DNA of 64,000 bases, from assembly GCA_037013685.1 (NCBI GenBank), contig CM072885.1, forward strand, positions 70,473,785-70,537,784. Reading direction: 5' to 3'. The stretch comes from Acridotheres tristis (lineage: Eukaryota; Chordata; Aves; Passeriformes; Sturnidae). Positions 13,601 to 27,800 of the stretch are shown here, piece by piece. Every line of letters begins with the position of its first letter. Positions within the stretch are counted from its first letter, which is position 1. The notes beneath the pieces were generated by a model, which saw nothing but the letters and a program-made list of their open reading frames with translations, searched no databases and had not been told where the DNA came from. Made by a program: the position numbers and the translations under genes.

Positions 13601-15540
13601 AAAAGACCAATTAGTGCCTCAGGAAATGAGTTCCTTCCAAAAAATCCAGACTTTCCTTGCAGCTCGTATCAGTGACTCTGTGCCACATCATCAGTGCCAA
13701 AGAGGGATGGGAATGCAGGAACTGGGGATGGGATTTGGTAAAGGAAGGCAAAGGAGGTGTGTCACCATCTACAGAGGTTTTTACTTGTTCTCAGAGGTGT
13801 GAGTGTTTACAAGCTCCCTGCCCTCCAAAGTAAAAGCAGATATAAAACAAAACTATGTAAGTCACAACTGTCTCACCTGATTTAGGCAGCTGTTGTTGCT
13901 GATGGTATTTTTGCATCTCAACGTTCATGAATAAATTCCTTCATCTTAAGCCTTATAAACATATAAGTTCATGAAAGAAACCCACATGACTCCTTTTTAT
14001 TTTTAGGAGACTGAATAAAATATTTATATCCTTCTGTGTCCCAAATATCAATTACTTCCTTCACCAAAAAAAAAAAGTATACATGCAATGTGATTAAAAA
14101 TTTACCCTACGACAAAACAATATACAATTAACTCATACATTTCCAGCTTTCCTTGACAGACAAGTAGTGCACACATCCACATCCATCCTGGTTAAACCAC
14201 ACACACTGTCAATTCAGCCTTTCAAATCTGACAGGTAAGTTAAAAATACAGCTATTATCAGACAATGCAACCACAAGATCTCCTGACAGCTACAAGCACA
14301 CACAGCAGCTACCCCTGGAAGAAGGCAGCATCCACTAATGTGTGTTGGATATCAGGCTGATTTTCCTAGATTATGATTCCTAAAGTACTTTAGCTTTAGA
14401 ATTCATTTTTAAGAGGAATTTAGACGAACAGATGTTCTGAGATGTCCAGCTATTTTCTTCTTTCTTGTGACAGCATCCCTCTTCCAAAAAAGAATATCCA
14501 GCAAAACCCCTTAAAACTTTCTCCTAGTAAAGCTTTCAGTTTTTTTCTCTTCTTCTGGAAGAAAGAACATGAAATTCAATAGCAATATTTGCCTTCATCA
14601 CTGAAGTTTACATGCAAGAGATGAGGAAATTAAAATTTTACTTAGAAATGGTTTTTAAATGCCTCTGTAATATTCTTACAATAACAGCCATGAAAATCAG
14701 TGGTATTAAAAAAAATTGCATTAAAAATACCAAGTTAAAAAACCCAATCCAATCAACAAATCCAACCAGGAAATCAATGCTCACAAAGCAGAAGCAGCCC
14801 TGAAAGGATGTGTTGTTGTTGTGAGTTTTTTAATTCTACATCATCCTCAAAAAAGTGTCCTCAATCTCTCTAAAAATTAACTTTAGTGATAGTTTAATAT
14901 TCAGACCTTAAGAGTCAAGAAAGGCAGGAATCAATAATGAAATATGCACTGAAATGCCGTTTGTGAAGACCAGATCCTGCAGCAAAATACAACAGCTAGC
15001 CAGAATTTGATTTCCAGGCCAGAAAGCTAAGGGGTTATTTCAATTATTTTTAAAAATTAAAGAGCTGTGCTACAATCAAGCATCAGCTGGTCTCACTTAA
15101 ATCAGCATAAACCAGTGTAGATCTCCTAGTGTGGAAAAGCTTTTAGAGAACATTTTCCTTTGTACCAATAGGGAAGGGACCCTAACTGCATTCATGGGGG
15201 ACATATTGAAAGAGCTACACAATTTTGTCCTCAGAAAGTGGTCCAACTTCCTAAAATTAAAGATCTTGTTGGTTTTGGTTTTTTTTTTCCAGATACTTAA
15301 TGACATCACCTCACTAAGCAAAGCCTCCAGGAAAGCCCCCATGCAGTTTCTGTCCCCCTAAGATGTGATTTTTGCAGTTAATAAGGGCTCAGACCAACAT
15401 TAGAGGAACCATGGGGTTCTCAAGCAGAGGGAAGGAGAAAAGACAAAGAGAAAAGGAGAAAAAAGTTTTTGGGGAAGAAACTCCCCGAGTCTGTCTGTTG
15501 ATCTGCATCCCTACAGGCACCCACACCACCAGGGTGCTGT

Positions 15541-15620
15541 GGATTTAGTTCCTGACTCGTGGATTTAGTTCCTGACTCGTGGATTTAGTTCCTGACTCGT
15601 GGATTTAGTTCCTGACTCGT
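15541..15620. repeat. Perfect 20-bp x 4 tandem repeat
   Basis: Four identical copies of GGATTTAGTTCCTGACTCGT stand head to tail, followed by a partial fifth copy beginning GGAT. Absence of any mismatch suggests recent expansion. Confidence 0.97.
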
Positions 15621-18600
15621 GGATCTGCTGTGACCATCATTTCCAGGATGAGAGGAGCTGTTGGATACTGCCCCTACAACGGAGAAAAGAAACATTAAAA
15701 AGCAGATCAAGGCTCACAGCAGAATGACTCCACAGATAAATCTGAGCTGCTGAAGTAAGGAATAAGTAAAACTTCTCAGGTTCTCATGGGAGGTTGGTTA
15801 CATTCCTCTTGCATTCGGTTTTGGAAGATGGCAAGGCTGTCTCCACTTCCCTATTTCTGGCTCCCCACAGCCTCTGCTAATATAAAATAGAAGGACTGCC
15901 CATCTGGATGGGTCTTCTGACAAGCAATAACAACATATGACTCGATGATTTCCAGCAGGAGCATGGAAGAATGCACAGTGGAGAAATGTATCTTTGAATT
16001 CAGCATTTTGGAACTTTTTTCCATTCTCATTCTATGAAAAATTCATTTGTGCTATTAAAAACTGCTATGGCGGAAACCCAAAAACCCAAGCCAATTTCAT
16101 AATGGAAGGCAATTAAGTTGATTGCTGAATGATAAACACCACATCTTTCTTCAATGGGGCACTGTTTTTGAGTAAGCAAACTGCTTTTCTGTTCATGATT
16201 TTAAGAGAATGCATCACAAATCTCTCTCTCTCAAAAGTTCAATGGGAAGCAAACACTGATTAGAGTGTTCTTTAAAATCTCAGCCAATTAAAGAGCTTAT
16301 ATACCAATACTGGAGGCAGTAAAAAACCCAAAGTTACACTCATGCAAAAATACTGGAAACAGAAAAAGTACCTCTATGAATCCTGACCTGTATTTTTGCT
16401 TTCCAGGTGTCTATTCATTTTTAGAACCTCTTCTTCTGGAATCTGTAAGTTGATTTAAGACTGGAATGAGGGAGTTACTACAAAAGAAATAATTACTGCT
16501 TTGCATATACCTGAATGGCAAAGTTTATTTTTTAAGCAGGACCATAGATGTGCAATGGAAGTTTATTGATTTATTCCCTTGGTCCAGCCTATGTGAACTG
16601 TATAGGTTAAGGTGCTTTATTCTGAAAACCAAACCAACCCCCATCAAGAATTGACTTCACCAACCTAAGAGTTAATACAGAACACAGATAAATTTAGTGC
16701 TAGGCAAACCTGAAAAGAAAAATACAAGATTAAATCTGCAGAAGAGATCACTTTTGAAAATAAGGTCAGGTAAGAACTGGGGCAATAATTATTATTTGCA
16801 GATTCCTAGACTTCAGGATTTTTCTGCTGCAGTAGAATCATCAGTGACAGAAGCCAGACCTTACTTTGGATTGATCATAAAAATCTAAATTTAAGTCCTA
16901 TCTTCTGTAAATCACATACATGACACGTAAAATGTAGGAAACATAAAAACCCAAACCTTATAACAATAATAAACAAAACCTTATAGCAATGTTGGGACTT
17001 TATAGGGTTGAAAAATTCCACAGATCACACCAGACTATGAAAAAGACCTCTTGGACCATCAGGTCCAACCTTCAGGCACACCCTGAATGTTACACATCAT
17101 AAATGACCAAGTCAAGCCAGGCAGCAGAACGAAACCAGGTATTAAAACCCAAAAAAGGGTCCAGTGAAGCCATGATTCTCATGATCTAAAACACCATTCA
17201 CCAACAGCTGAGAGGAAACTCAAATCACATAGAGTGGTGTTTTCAAATGGCATCGGCTGGAGAAAAGTTTTTATTGGTTGGGATACATGATATTTCTCTC
17301 CTGTTTCTCAGAATTCTGATTTTAGTGTTTCATAAGGCACCAATGAGTTCCTGAGGTTGACACTCTCCATCTGTTGAATTTGAACAATACAGAGAGAAGC
17401 CAACCCTGCACATAATCTGAATCTTTGGACACACTGAGGAAAGCAGCAGTGACACCAAAAAAAGGTGAATATTCTTAGCAAGCTGCTCCTCCCGTCAACT
17501 CTCTTCTGTACAGGTGAGGCGAAGTGTTGACTAAAAAGAGTGCACTATTTTAAGAAAAAACATTTTACAGTTTCATTAGGAAGACCCAAGGTTTTTGATG
17601 AGACAGGAGGAGCTCATTGAATTATGTATTTAGAAATAGACTAAATAAGAAATATTTTGTGAAGCCATAAATGTGGCTGGGACGTGGAAAACAGCAAACA
17701 GTGCAAGCTACAGCAACCACTCTCAAAAAAGCTACAGAGTGCAGAAATAGGGGATGATTAAGCACAGCAGATTGCAAGGAAGGAATTCCAAGTCAGGAGC
17801 CCCAAAGCCTGCACGAGGATTGGATCACTTTTGAAGCAATCTGAAGATGTTTTTGTGGGAAATGCTGGCTGCTCCTGTGCTGACAAACGGGCTCTGGGTT
17901 GTTTCACCAGAGCGCGATTTTCACGGGGCGCCGGTGACTCTTCCAGATCACACCTCCTAAAGGGCAGCCCAAAGGGGAATTTGGACTGGAAGGTCCTGCC
18001 AGAGCCATGGAAGTGATCCTAGACTTTCCCCTCTCGTTGCAGCTGTCAGCTGGCTGCTGTGAATTTGAGGAAGATCAAATTCTGCAGCTCAACTCAATCT
18101 TTGAGATCTCTCTTTCAAAAGACCTGCTTCAACAGCATTTATTTCAACCAACTGCAAGCCCCTGCAAGCAGCAGCTCTCTCATTAGGTTTCTATTTGGGC
18201 AAAGACTGGGCTTAAGTAACTTGTGAAGCTCTTAAAAGACAGACAGTCAGATAATTAAAAAAAAAGAAAAAAGAATGTGGCAGCCTGACATGACTCAGCA
18301 GTCAAATATTTTCATTCAGAGCCATTTAGCATTAAAATTTCAAACAGTCTCAGGTGCCATTAGTTATTTATGAGGGAAAGAATCTCAATTAAGTATCCTT
18401 GATTTGTTCAGAATTCAAGTTACAATGAGGCTTTTATTTCCTTTTAATTGTGAGCAAACAGTATTATTAGTGCTCAAAGCAGACAAAACAGTAGTATTAT
18501 CGTTGTTCATTCACCATTATTACTAAAAAGTAAGAAGAAGAAGAAGCTGAAGCCCCCCAACCTCAATCTCTTCCTCCACCCCTCAAGATATCCTTTCTAA

Positions 18601-19420
18601 TCCTATGAAAGCATCTGTCTTTGATTTCAAGAGGAGTACCTGCTGTGCAGGATGCAATGCCAATCCAATTTGTGTGCAACAAAACCAAATGGGTTGAAAT
18701 GAACTCTGCATTTTAAGGATGTTTTTGTTTAATCATTACCGTCACTCCTCTCTAATGAATACATTAATCAAGCAAAGCTTCAAGCGCGAGCGGAAAGGCT
18801 CATCTCGAGAAAGGCAAAAACAAACAGAAAAAAGCCCCCAACCTTCACCATATCCGCTGCCACTGTCAAACATTGCTGCACTTCCCTTTGGCAGGAGTTG
18901 AAATGTCTGTTCCTGAGGCTTGTGGGGAGGCCCGCAGTGGGAGCAGCAGCTCCCTGCACAAGGAAGAGGAGGAGGGAGCAGGTGAGGCTCCACTGCGCTC
19001 CCGGGCTGATTAATGTCCCCCTACACAGGATGCACAGCCCGGAGCTTTCCTGACATCCCCCAAATGTCCACAACCCCACCTCGTTCTGAGGAAACGATAA
19101 CAGTCTCCATTGCAGTGTCAGCACCATGGAGAGGACACTACATGACGTTTATTCACACCTTTGAAATGCATTTTTTTCACGACTCCGTGGCGGTACGAAC
19201 CTTTGGGAAGATTTCCACCAGACAGTAAAAGGCACAGGGTTCTGGCCTGAAGACAAAGTGGTTTTTAAAAATTAGGCTCTGTAAGGCTCACTTCTGACAA
19301 ATTCAGTCACACCCATCCTTTAACTTATGATGTTCATCCGTATTTTCGAAGTAGGTATTGAAAATGAATTTGTACAGGGAAGCACCAGCAGGGAAGAGGG
19401 GAAAAGGAGAGAACACTACA
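15621..19420. other. Intergenic sequence, no gene seen
   Basis: No coding exon was recognised. A short CR1-like fragment lies near 17010-17080. The block at about 18280-18520 is AT-rich, free of visible repeats and contains several homeodomain-like TAAT cores; it could be a conserved non-coding element, which one sequence cannot show. Confidence 0.5.
17010..17080 (-). mobile_element. Short CR1-like fragment
   Basis: GAAAAAGACCTCTTGGACCATCAGGTCCAACC corresponds to the antisense AAAGACCTTTGAGATCATCAAGTCCAACC segment near the 3' end of one group of avian CR1 elements. Both flanks are too diverged to place boundaries. Confidence 0.5.
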
Positions 19421-20014
19421 GATTTTCCAGTCTGCTATTCCCACCATCATCCCCATCACAGCTTTTCCAGTCTGATATTCCCACCATCATCTCCATCACA
19501 GCTTTTCCAGTCTGCTATTCCCACCATCATCTCCACAGCTTTTCCAGTCTGCTATTCCCACCATCATCTCCATCACAGCTTTTCCAGTCTGCTATTCCCA
19601 CCATCATCCCCATCACAGCTTTTCCAGTCTGCTATTCCCACCATCATCTCCATCACAGCTTTTCCAGTCTGCTATTCCCACCATCATCTCCATCACAGCT
19701 TTTCCAGTCTGCTATTCCCACCATCATCCCCATCACAGCTTTTCCAGTCTGCTATTCCCACCATCATCCCCATCACAGCTTTTCCAGTCCAGTATTCCCA
19801 CCATCATCCCCATCACAGCTTTTCCAGTCTGCTATTCCCACCATCATCCCCATCACAGCTTTTCCAGTCTGCTATTCCCACCATCATCTCCATCACAGCT
19901 TTTCCAGTCCAGTATTCCCACCATCATCCCCATCACAGATTTTCCAGTCTGATATTCCCACCATCATCCCCATCACAGCTTTTCCAGTCTGATATTCCCA
20001 CCATCTCCATCACC
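19421..20014. repeat. 40-bp minisatellite, 15 units
   Basis: Units begin at 19421, 19461, 19501, 19538 and then every 40 bp to 19978. The consensus is GCTTTTCCAGTCTGCTATTC followed by CCACCATCATCCCCATCACA. The third unit lacks 3 bases, and the last is slightly shortened. Variant positions are TCTGCTATTC / TCTGATATTC / TCCAGTATTC and CATCCCC / CATCTCC. The unit has no stop codon in any frame on the plus strand. Its length is not a multiple of three, so long overlapping frames (221 and 226 residues) arise, which are artefacts of the repeat. Confidence 0.97.
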
Positions 20015-21803
20015 CAGGAAAAATCAAGGACTTGTTGAAATTTAATCATCATGATACACTGGAAAAAGCCAGTTATTTACATATAAAGTGAAGGTAATTC
20101 AATATAATTTGCTTGACTATCAAATGCATTTTAGATATGTTTTTTTTTTCCTTTATATGAGTTTGCCTTGTTGAAATCATCATCCACAGAGATAAAATTT
20201 AAAATCCATTACTTCTTTCTTGTTTTATTTGTGCATGATATTTTTTTCCAAATGATAGAAGCATTTTGGCTGGTCACTGCCACCATGGTGCCACATGCAA
20301 ACCTGGGGAAAAGAATTGCTGTACCAAAGTTGTTGTGTTCCTTCAAAAGGCTTTGTTCCAGAGCTTGGTCTTTTCCAGGAGGAATTATCACACTGCACTC
20401 CATTAAAGGATCATAAAACTTTTAAAGGCCTTTTATGATTAGGCCAGTGACCTTTACTAGAATTTCTCCCATGGCTTCCACAAATTTTATCTCAATGTGG
20501 AAACGGTAAACAGCAGAGGAACAATCATATTGTTTTAATTAATTTGTAATTTGACCACAAAACAAAGGCAGCCTTTCCACTATCGGATGGACTAAGAGAA
20601 ACGTAGTAATATTACACAAGATTGTAAGAAATTAATTTTTAAATAAGTTAAGATTTTTATGTGCTCTCTCAGTCCCTGGAGGGTTCATACTCTTTTTTAA
20701 TATTTCTGAAAAAAAAAATGAGGGAGCAGATTTGACCACACTGATGCAAAGAGACGTTTTGCTGTTCTGATGCTAAGATCAGCTTGTGCCATTTTTTGAA
20801 TTATCAAGAGAGCGAAGGACAGTTGGATCCTCTGCATTACTATACAGCAAATATATATATAGTCAATTAATTTAAATGGATTAAACTTAATTTAACAAAT
20901 TAAATATACATATATACACATACATATAGTACAAATTTAGCAGGACAGGATAAGAAGCATCTCTGATGGAAAGGTCTGGAATTCACAGTTATGCTATATT
21001 GTGACAACCACAGAACAGGTCTATTTTTATTTGTATATTTTAAAATCTATCTTGTTCAGAATCATTCCAGAAAAAAAAAAAAAACACTCAGTCGGGAAAA
21101 TGGGAGGCTCAGCTTCGGCGACGAGCAGGGACTGAATCTGATCACTGCCAAGTTCAGGAAAGGGAAGGAGACAGCTCCTCTCAGCCTCATTACAGACGCC
21201 AGATGAACCAAGGTGCACATGCATTATGCATGAGGTAATTTGAAAAAGTTGCATAAAAACTTTAAGTTGTGATTATTTGTCATCACTTTAAAAAAAAAAA
21301 AATCCCTGTCACCACTAGCAATAACATTTATTTACCAGTTATTCCAGTGTTATGCATTCAAAAGAATAGCTCATATTTTCTTTACTCTTTCTTCCAAATC
21401 CTCAATTTGAAAAGCAATTAAAAGATATCCCCAGATATTTGTCTGCGAGAGACTCAACTTCCTGATTTCTGCTGCTGATAGATACGAAGCAGCATCACAT
21501 AAGGGGAAGAAAAAGACGAGAGAAAACAAGTCATCCCAACCTTCTGTCAGACACTTTACAGCATAATGAGCTATGATGAAAAACAAGTCAAACGCTGGGA
21601 AAACAAGAAAGCTTGGAAATTTGTTCTCCCTGACGGGATCAGGAGTAATTAATGATAAGCCATGTGACCACTGGATGTCCCCACTGTTCCTGGAATGAGG
21701 CACAAATTCCCTGGCAGTTCCCAAACCTGAGCGGTGCTGAGGATTCCGACAGAACCCAAATCCCCAGTGCAGGCAGAGGGAGCAGAGCAGAGAGCAGGGA
21801 GGG

Positions 21804-21831
21804 CACACACACACACACACACACACACACA
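21804..21831. repeat. (CA)14 microsatellite
   Basis: Uninterrupted CA dinucleotides. The Val-Cys run in a 182-codon minus-strand frame at this place comes from the repeat. Confidence 0.95.
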
Positions 21832-24800
21832 GGAACACTCTTGGAATGCAGCTTCCACCAGGTTCACTCGGTGCCTGCCTGCTGGTTAATAATGCAGCAG
21901 CAGGCAGGCTGGGTGACACATCCTCAGAGGGAGCCAGGAGAGCAGAACTGCTTCTGAGGAGATGTGAAGGAAACCTGGATTACAGACAGAAAAGACCCTC
22001 GTGCCCCAACAGGTGAGAGAAAAGGTGAGCAGGAGCAGGGATGCCAGCACAAGGCCACTGAGAGCTGCCTGTCAAAAGCAGCCAAAAGAGCTGAAAAAAA
22101 CAAGGAGAGCATCTGTAACACCATGGGGTGCTCTTCATATCAAAGCTTTGAGGGCACTGGTGGATGAAAGCTGGAGAAGGCAAAGGCAAACAAAAACAAA
22201 CCTCAAAATACCCCAAAAGGAAACTACTTGTACACATCCTTCCTCTGAGGCCAGGTCACGAAATGTTTAAGTTCATGTGAAGGTACAGAAGCCAAGGTGT
22301 TAGCATCAACTTATTTTTATTTGTTTTCAAATGTGACAAAAACCTAGACCTAATTCTTCCATCAAAGAAGACCCAAGTGCTTTGCTTACTAGGATAAAAA
22401 GGAAAGATCTCATCCTGTTTTTAAAGGAAGACATTTCCTACAAATAAATTTTAAAGATAACTTAAAATCTACCATGTGTATATTTTGTGGACTTAGAAAG
22501 CTCAAGCTCTGATGACTTATGATTTATTTCACTCTTGTAACGAGAGGTTACACCACAAAAAGCACCAGATCTGTCCCCACCTCCTGTCATTAGCACAGCT
22601 CCCTGACATTTGATGTTGAGCTACAAAGCCCTGGGAAGGGCAGTGCTGGCTCAGATAAAACAATATTTGAAGAGTGTGCACTCTGTGAAGGTGATGTGCA
22701 AGTTCATTCTCCCTCCTCCACCCAAAATCTCCTTCCTACTACTTGTACTGACCAGGGCAGTGTCTGTCCCACAGCTGCTTTCACCTTGGACTTCAAAAAG
22801 CAAGGCATGAAAACCCCAGGAGCAAAAGTACTAACAGAAAGACACTAAAATCAAATGTAAGCTGAAAACAAGCACCTGAATTAAACATTAAACTCAATCA
22901 TGCCAAGCTGGCAATTAGGATTATGTTTAGCTGTTGTTTGGATTCTGATTTGTTACAAAAGCTCTTGGGACAGCAGAAACACAGAAGTAAAGGTACCTCC
23001 TTCAGCCTGGCTTCCTCCAAGGGTTTATTCAGAATGCTTTTGTGTCTTGTCCTTTATTTCCCCCCCTCACAGACTGTTTAAAAGGACGACTGGTCTGACA
23101 CACTGTGGATATTCTTTTGTTCAGATTTCAGATGTTCACAAAACAGAGCTGCACTGAAAGGCACGGGCTTTTAGGGAGAGAGCCCTGGGGGAGGGAAATA
23201 CATGAATATATTTGAATAATAAACTAATTTGAGGATTTAATGGTTTGCAATTAAATTAATTAGGCAATCTGACTTACTGGACAATGTCTTCAAGCTTATT
23301 CTACTTGTTTTGAAGTGGTGCATGTGTACAAATGTGCCAGGAAAACCTCGATAGCTTTTGTTCCCTCCCCTTGATCTCATCTGTGCTTTCAGATCAGTGA
23401 CTGACCATAATACAGACAATTTGTATGAAGGGTAACATGGACAAAGAGATTTGCTGAGATTTCACAGTAATAATAATTAAAAAATAAAATATTATTACCT
23501 GTTAGGCTGACATCTGGTAGCCACCACTAGCTTTTGCAGCATTTTGTCTGACAGACAGAATTCATTGTGTACATCTCAGGCTTCCACAAAGTGGAGTTTC
23601 TATCGTGGCTCCTCATCCCGAGATCTGAGATTGCTTAAAAATGTCAGGGATGCTTTATGACAGCTGCTCAGATCCTGAGCAGTTCTGATTACTTCCCCAG
23701 CTTTGAAAGGGAGACTGTGCACTCTCATTTTCAGGCTCACGTTGGAAAGCTCTCTGCTACCTCCTCCACTCTCCAAACATTACATCTCCACTTGACTCCA
23801 AGCTGAAGTCAAGTAAGAGAGCCTGGCAATCTTCAGTGCTCAGTTTTTTGCATCTTAATCAGGTGCTACAATTGCATAGACCTTAATTACGGCTAGCCTG
23901 TAAGTTTAGGAGGAAATTGTAGCAGAAACAATTGCAACAAACAGTTAAAATCCCTTGAGCCAAATATTTTGGACACAAAAGTTCAAGAGCCCGACCAGTG
24001 TCTTGGGCCTACAGCCCAGAGAAGGAAGAGTTTAATTACACTTCTGCAAGCAAAAAAAAGGGATTATTGAGGCATTGCTAAGGATCCTCTCCAGTGCCTC
24101 CACAGGAAAGGTTTCACCCATGCAAGCAAATGACAATTGAATGGAAAAGTATTAAAATACATCCACAGAGGTTAAATAAAGGCAAGACTTTGACCAAGTT
24201 TAGTCATACCTTTATTCTGTGGCATTTTCCCCTTATCAGTCCTTAATTTAGCAGAGAAAAATTTGGTCCAGAGTTGCTGCAGTGCTCTGTGATTAATATT
24301 TTAGCTAATCATGTGTGATATATAAAATTTGTGTCTGAAATGGCTGTGCAGTCCAGCCTCAAACACCCACACTGCCTTCCTAGAGCCCTGCTAAATCAGA
24401 ACAAGGCTACACAGCAAACCCTGTCTTGCACTAAGGAGTCTCACAAATTCAGTTTTGATTTTTATAAACAGATTGCTTCTTGAGTTGTTATTATTAGTGT
24501 GAGCTGGACAGCTTGAATTAGAGAATAATTTATTCCCTGTGCATTTCTAATTACAGAAAAGAGGTTCACTCACTGACACACTTGTCCGTCTTGTTCTTTC
24601 CTGTCTTTCAGGCATGGCTGATTGCAGCTAAATAGACAGACCAGCACAAACTGCACGAGAAACACAACTCTGTCAAAAAAGGACTGAAGTGTTACCATTA
24701 ATTATTCTGGACCATGTGCTCATTTACAACAGATCTAACACGAGAAATATTCTCAGAGGTGTCAAACAGCCTCAGTTTCATAGGTGCATGGGGGTAGCAC

Positions 24801-25452
24801 TGACTAAATGTTTGACTGACTGGTAGGATGTGACCTGCCAGAGACCCTTGAAGCTTGGGGATTTCATGTGTAATTTGTGTTTCAGCATTCAATAGATAAT
24901 TTAAATTGGGCCGCTCTCTCTGAGCGTTTCTGAAGGATCTACATGCCTGAGCCTGTGTCAGAACTGCACAAGTATCTAAAAAAAAAAAAAAATTATAAAG
25001 CCACAACAACCCCCCCCCCCGAAAAGCAAACAAACAAACCCACCCCAAAACACTTATGAACATCTGTGCAAGTGATTGTTTGGAACTCACTGCATCTTAA
25101 AAAGGCTTGAAGAAAGTGAAAATGCCATTTACTAAAGAATGTTGAAAGGTAGCTGTAACAATCACTGGGTGCACAGGAAGAGAGCTTGAAAAGGCTAAGG
25201 GGGAAAAGAACAAACCCCAAATTACCTTGCTTTAGTTAACCCTTGCTACTGCAGAGGCTGTTGGTTTAAATAATTGAGCAGAGAATAGTTCATTCCAGCC
25301 ATTAATCAGATGAACAAACTTTGCAAAGGCAAGAATCAATTGACTGGTAAGTCACACTTAACTATCAGGAGAAGCAGCACTGGATTTACTAAGTTATACC
25401 CTTCAGCTATTTAAGCCAGAACTACAAAAACAACCTTTTCTGTTTTTTTTTC

Positions 25453-25456
<4 letters not shown>

Positions 25457-25494
<38 letters not shown>
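25457..25494. repeat. (TA)19 microsatellite
   Basis: Uninterrupted TA dinucleotides, 38 bp, preceded by a T-rich tract. Confidence 0.97.
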
Positions 25495-25499
<5 letters not shown>

Positions 25500-27760
25500 A
25501 TAACAAACAAATAGATACTTTAGGTGTGCCCTTACTGCCACTATATTTAGTCTTTTTAACACCTGTGCAATCTAATAGACAAGACCTTCCTCCACTTTCA
25601 CATATTCTCATAAACACCAATTTCCTATCCCAAGGAGCAGCAATCAAAAGCTTCAAGGAATAAAGCAACACCATTTTCAAATGGCTAATAATCACCTCCC
25701 TCCCCTCTTCATACAGCTTGAAACTGTTTGCTTTTTTTTTTTTTGCAAGGCCTGCATAATTTCTGTACTTGTACCTCTGCAGTGAAGTTTCTTCCTTAAA
25801 GTCACAGACACTCCCTAGTTCTTTTTTACAGAATGTCTAAGGCTGCATAATATTTCTGCTGTTCAGGTTTTACACAACGTTCTCACCTTTAAAGTTTAGT
25901 TTACAAACAGCTTAAGTTTAAAGAGCGTTCCCACTAAATGACAGCTCTTTATAACCAGTGACAAAGCCTGCTGAGGGGGTTAGCATCTGTCAGCGTGATA
26001 TTAAAATCTCTCAGGTTTTCCTCCTCAATACTTGAAAAGGGAACAATTTCAAGACAACAGCAAAACTCTATGAACTAAGGTGAAAGAAATTCAGAATTGC
26101 ATGTAATGCTGGATTTGCTTTCAAGCAGCATCCTCTTGCAACCTTTGGCTTACTATTCATCATTAGTTTTGAATTAATGATTTTGCTTGTTATCAAAGAT
26201 TGCTCCATCCTGCCAGCTAAACAGGCAGCATCTTCATATCACAGTCACTGACCATGCAAAAAATGAAACTGAGATAACTCACTGTGCCTTTTTATTAAGT
26301 GCTACTGTGACTACTACCCCCAGCCTCATGGCAATCTTGCTTCTGAAGTTCACACAACATGACAATAAAAGCATTCGGGATCTGCTTTCAAAAGATGCTT
26401 TTTACCAGGCTACAAAGCAGGTAGGACAAACACCCAGTGCTTTAAGGTTTGTTTTTCTGTTGATGTCCCCACTGACTCCTCCTCGATGATTGGGTTTTTT
26501 TGGATTGTTTGCTACGTGTTTCAGCTTTCAAAGCGTTTCTTCTGATCTGAAAGGAGAAAGACTATATATCCTCAAATAATAACAGGAGAATCCAGGAAAT
26601 ATGCATTCATAATAATAGTAAATAGGCTGCATTCGGCTCCAAGCACTCAGCATACCTTGCTGGGTATTCAAGACCCAGTTTCAAACCCTGTGCTCAAAGC
26701 TGAGCTGTGACAGTGCCACCACTCCAACAGGAGCTCCCCATAGTGACAGCAAAGAAGCCCAGCCCTCAGAAATGTAAAGTTAATATCTGCAATGTTTTCT
26801 AGACTTGGGCATTTCCTCAGAAGTGAGTTAGATAGGAATGAGAACATTTTGGCATTACATAAAATCGTGGTGATGGCAAGGCTGTAGACAACTCCTCAGT
26901 CAATTGTAAATGTACATAGTCCAATTCCTTCTGAGGAGAACAAACAAACCAAACAAAATGAAAAAAAAAAAAATCAAAGTAGGTAAAGATGCTGGTTATA
27001 CAGTATTTTAAAAAAAGTTTCTGCCGATTTTACTTTTGATATAAATTTTTTAAAAATCTATAGATTGTATTTACAACTTGGTAGTCTTAGGGTGTAATAT
27101 CCAATACTCTCTGGAGATGAAATATCTCCAAAATACTGTAAAATCCCTGCCAGAGCAATTTCTTTCACTCTTATTACCACTGAGTATTAGAACTGATTAA
27201 CTTTAAAGAGTCATCACCAACACTAGTAGATTCCATAAGGTTTAGATGTCAACTTTCTCTGATTCATGGAAATCTATATTTAAAGTTACAGACAGAGACT
27301 GAAACTAGAATAATTTAAAGTGCTACATCACCAGAATATAACTTCTGTGGTAAGACTTTCTAGAGACCAGGTAGATAGATAGGAAAAAGTAATTTTTATT
27401 CTATTCAGAACAGAGAAATCATGAGGAGACTTGTGAATTTCCTTTTTTTTTTTTAATATTAAAAAAAAAAAAACCAACAGACTTTCAAAACATCCTCTGG
27501 AAGGCAGCTGCATTTGCCCTTGCCAGGACAAGTCTAATACATGTTATAGCAAACAGACACCAAGCTGAAGTTAAAAGCTTTAGTTGTGCTCTGCAGTTCT
27601 ACTTTATAATGCCCCAAGGAAGGGATTCTCCTGCCTCACCTTTCCAACTCACAGCTCCCACAGGAACTGGACAGGACTGATTTTCATGTCTAGTGGATCA
27701 TGCACCTCTTTCCTTTCCTCCATCCCTGGCAGAAAACAAGTGATTCTAGAAAATGTACAA

Positions 27761-27800
27761 GAATTTTCAAGTAGCTTCAAGAATTTTCAAGTAGCTTCCA
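27761..27800. repeat. 20-bp direct duplication, 2 copies
   Basis: GAATTTTCAAGTAGCTTCAA is followed directly by GAATTTTCAAGTAGCTTCCA, with one difference near the end of the second copy. Confidence 0.95.

Larger units (their letters stand above)
4479..15540. other. Intergenic sequence, no gene seen
   Basis: No recognisable coding exon on either strand; the open frames are short and show no family similarity. It contains a CR1 fragment near 6078-6215, a T/G-rich low-complexity tract at 7550-7667 and scattered homopolymers. The stretch 6430-6800 may belong to an old interspersed repeat, but I could not identify it. Confidence 0.55.

Noticed and set aside
19327..20038. Two overlapping plus-strand open frames of 221 and 226 codons with repeated HHHPHHSFSS-like text
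   Set aside because: They are translations of the 40-bp minisatellite in different frames; there is no homology, splice context or start signal to support a gene.
21371..21919. 182-codon minus-strand open frame
   Set aside because: Part of it is a (CA)14 translation and the rest resembles no family; it is probably a chance frame.
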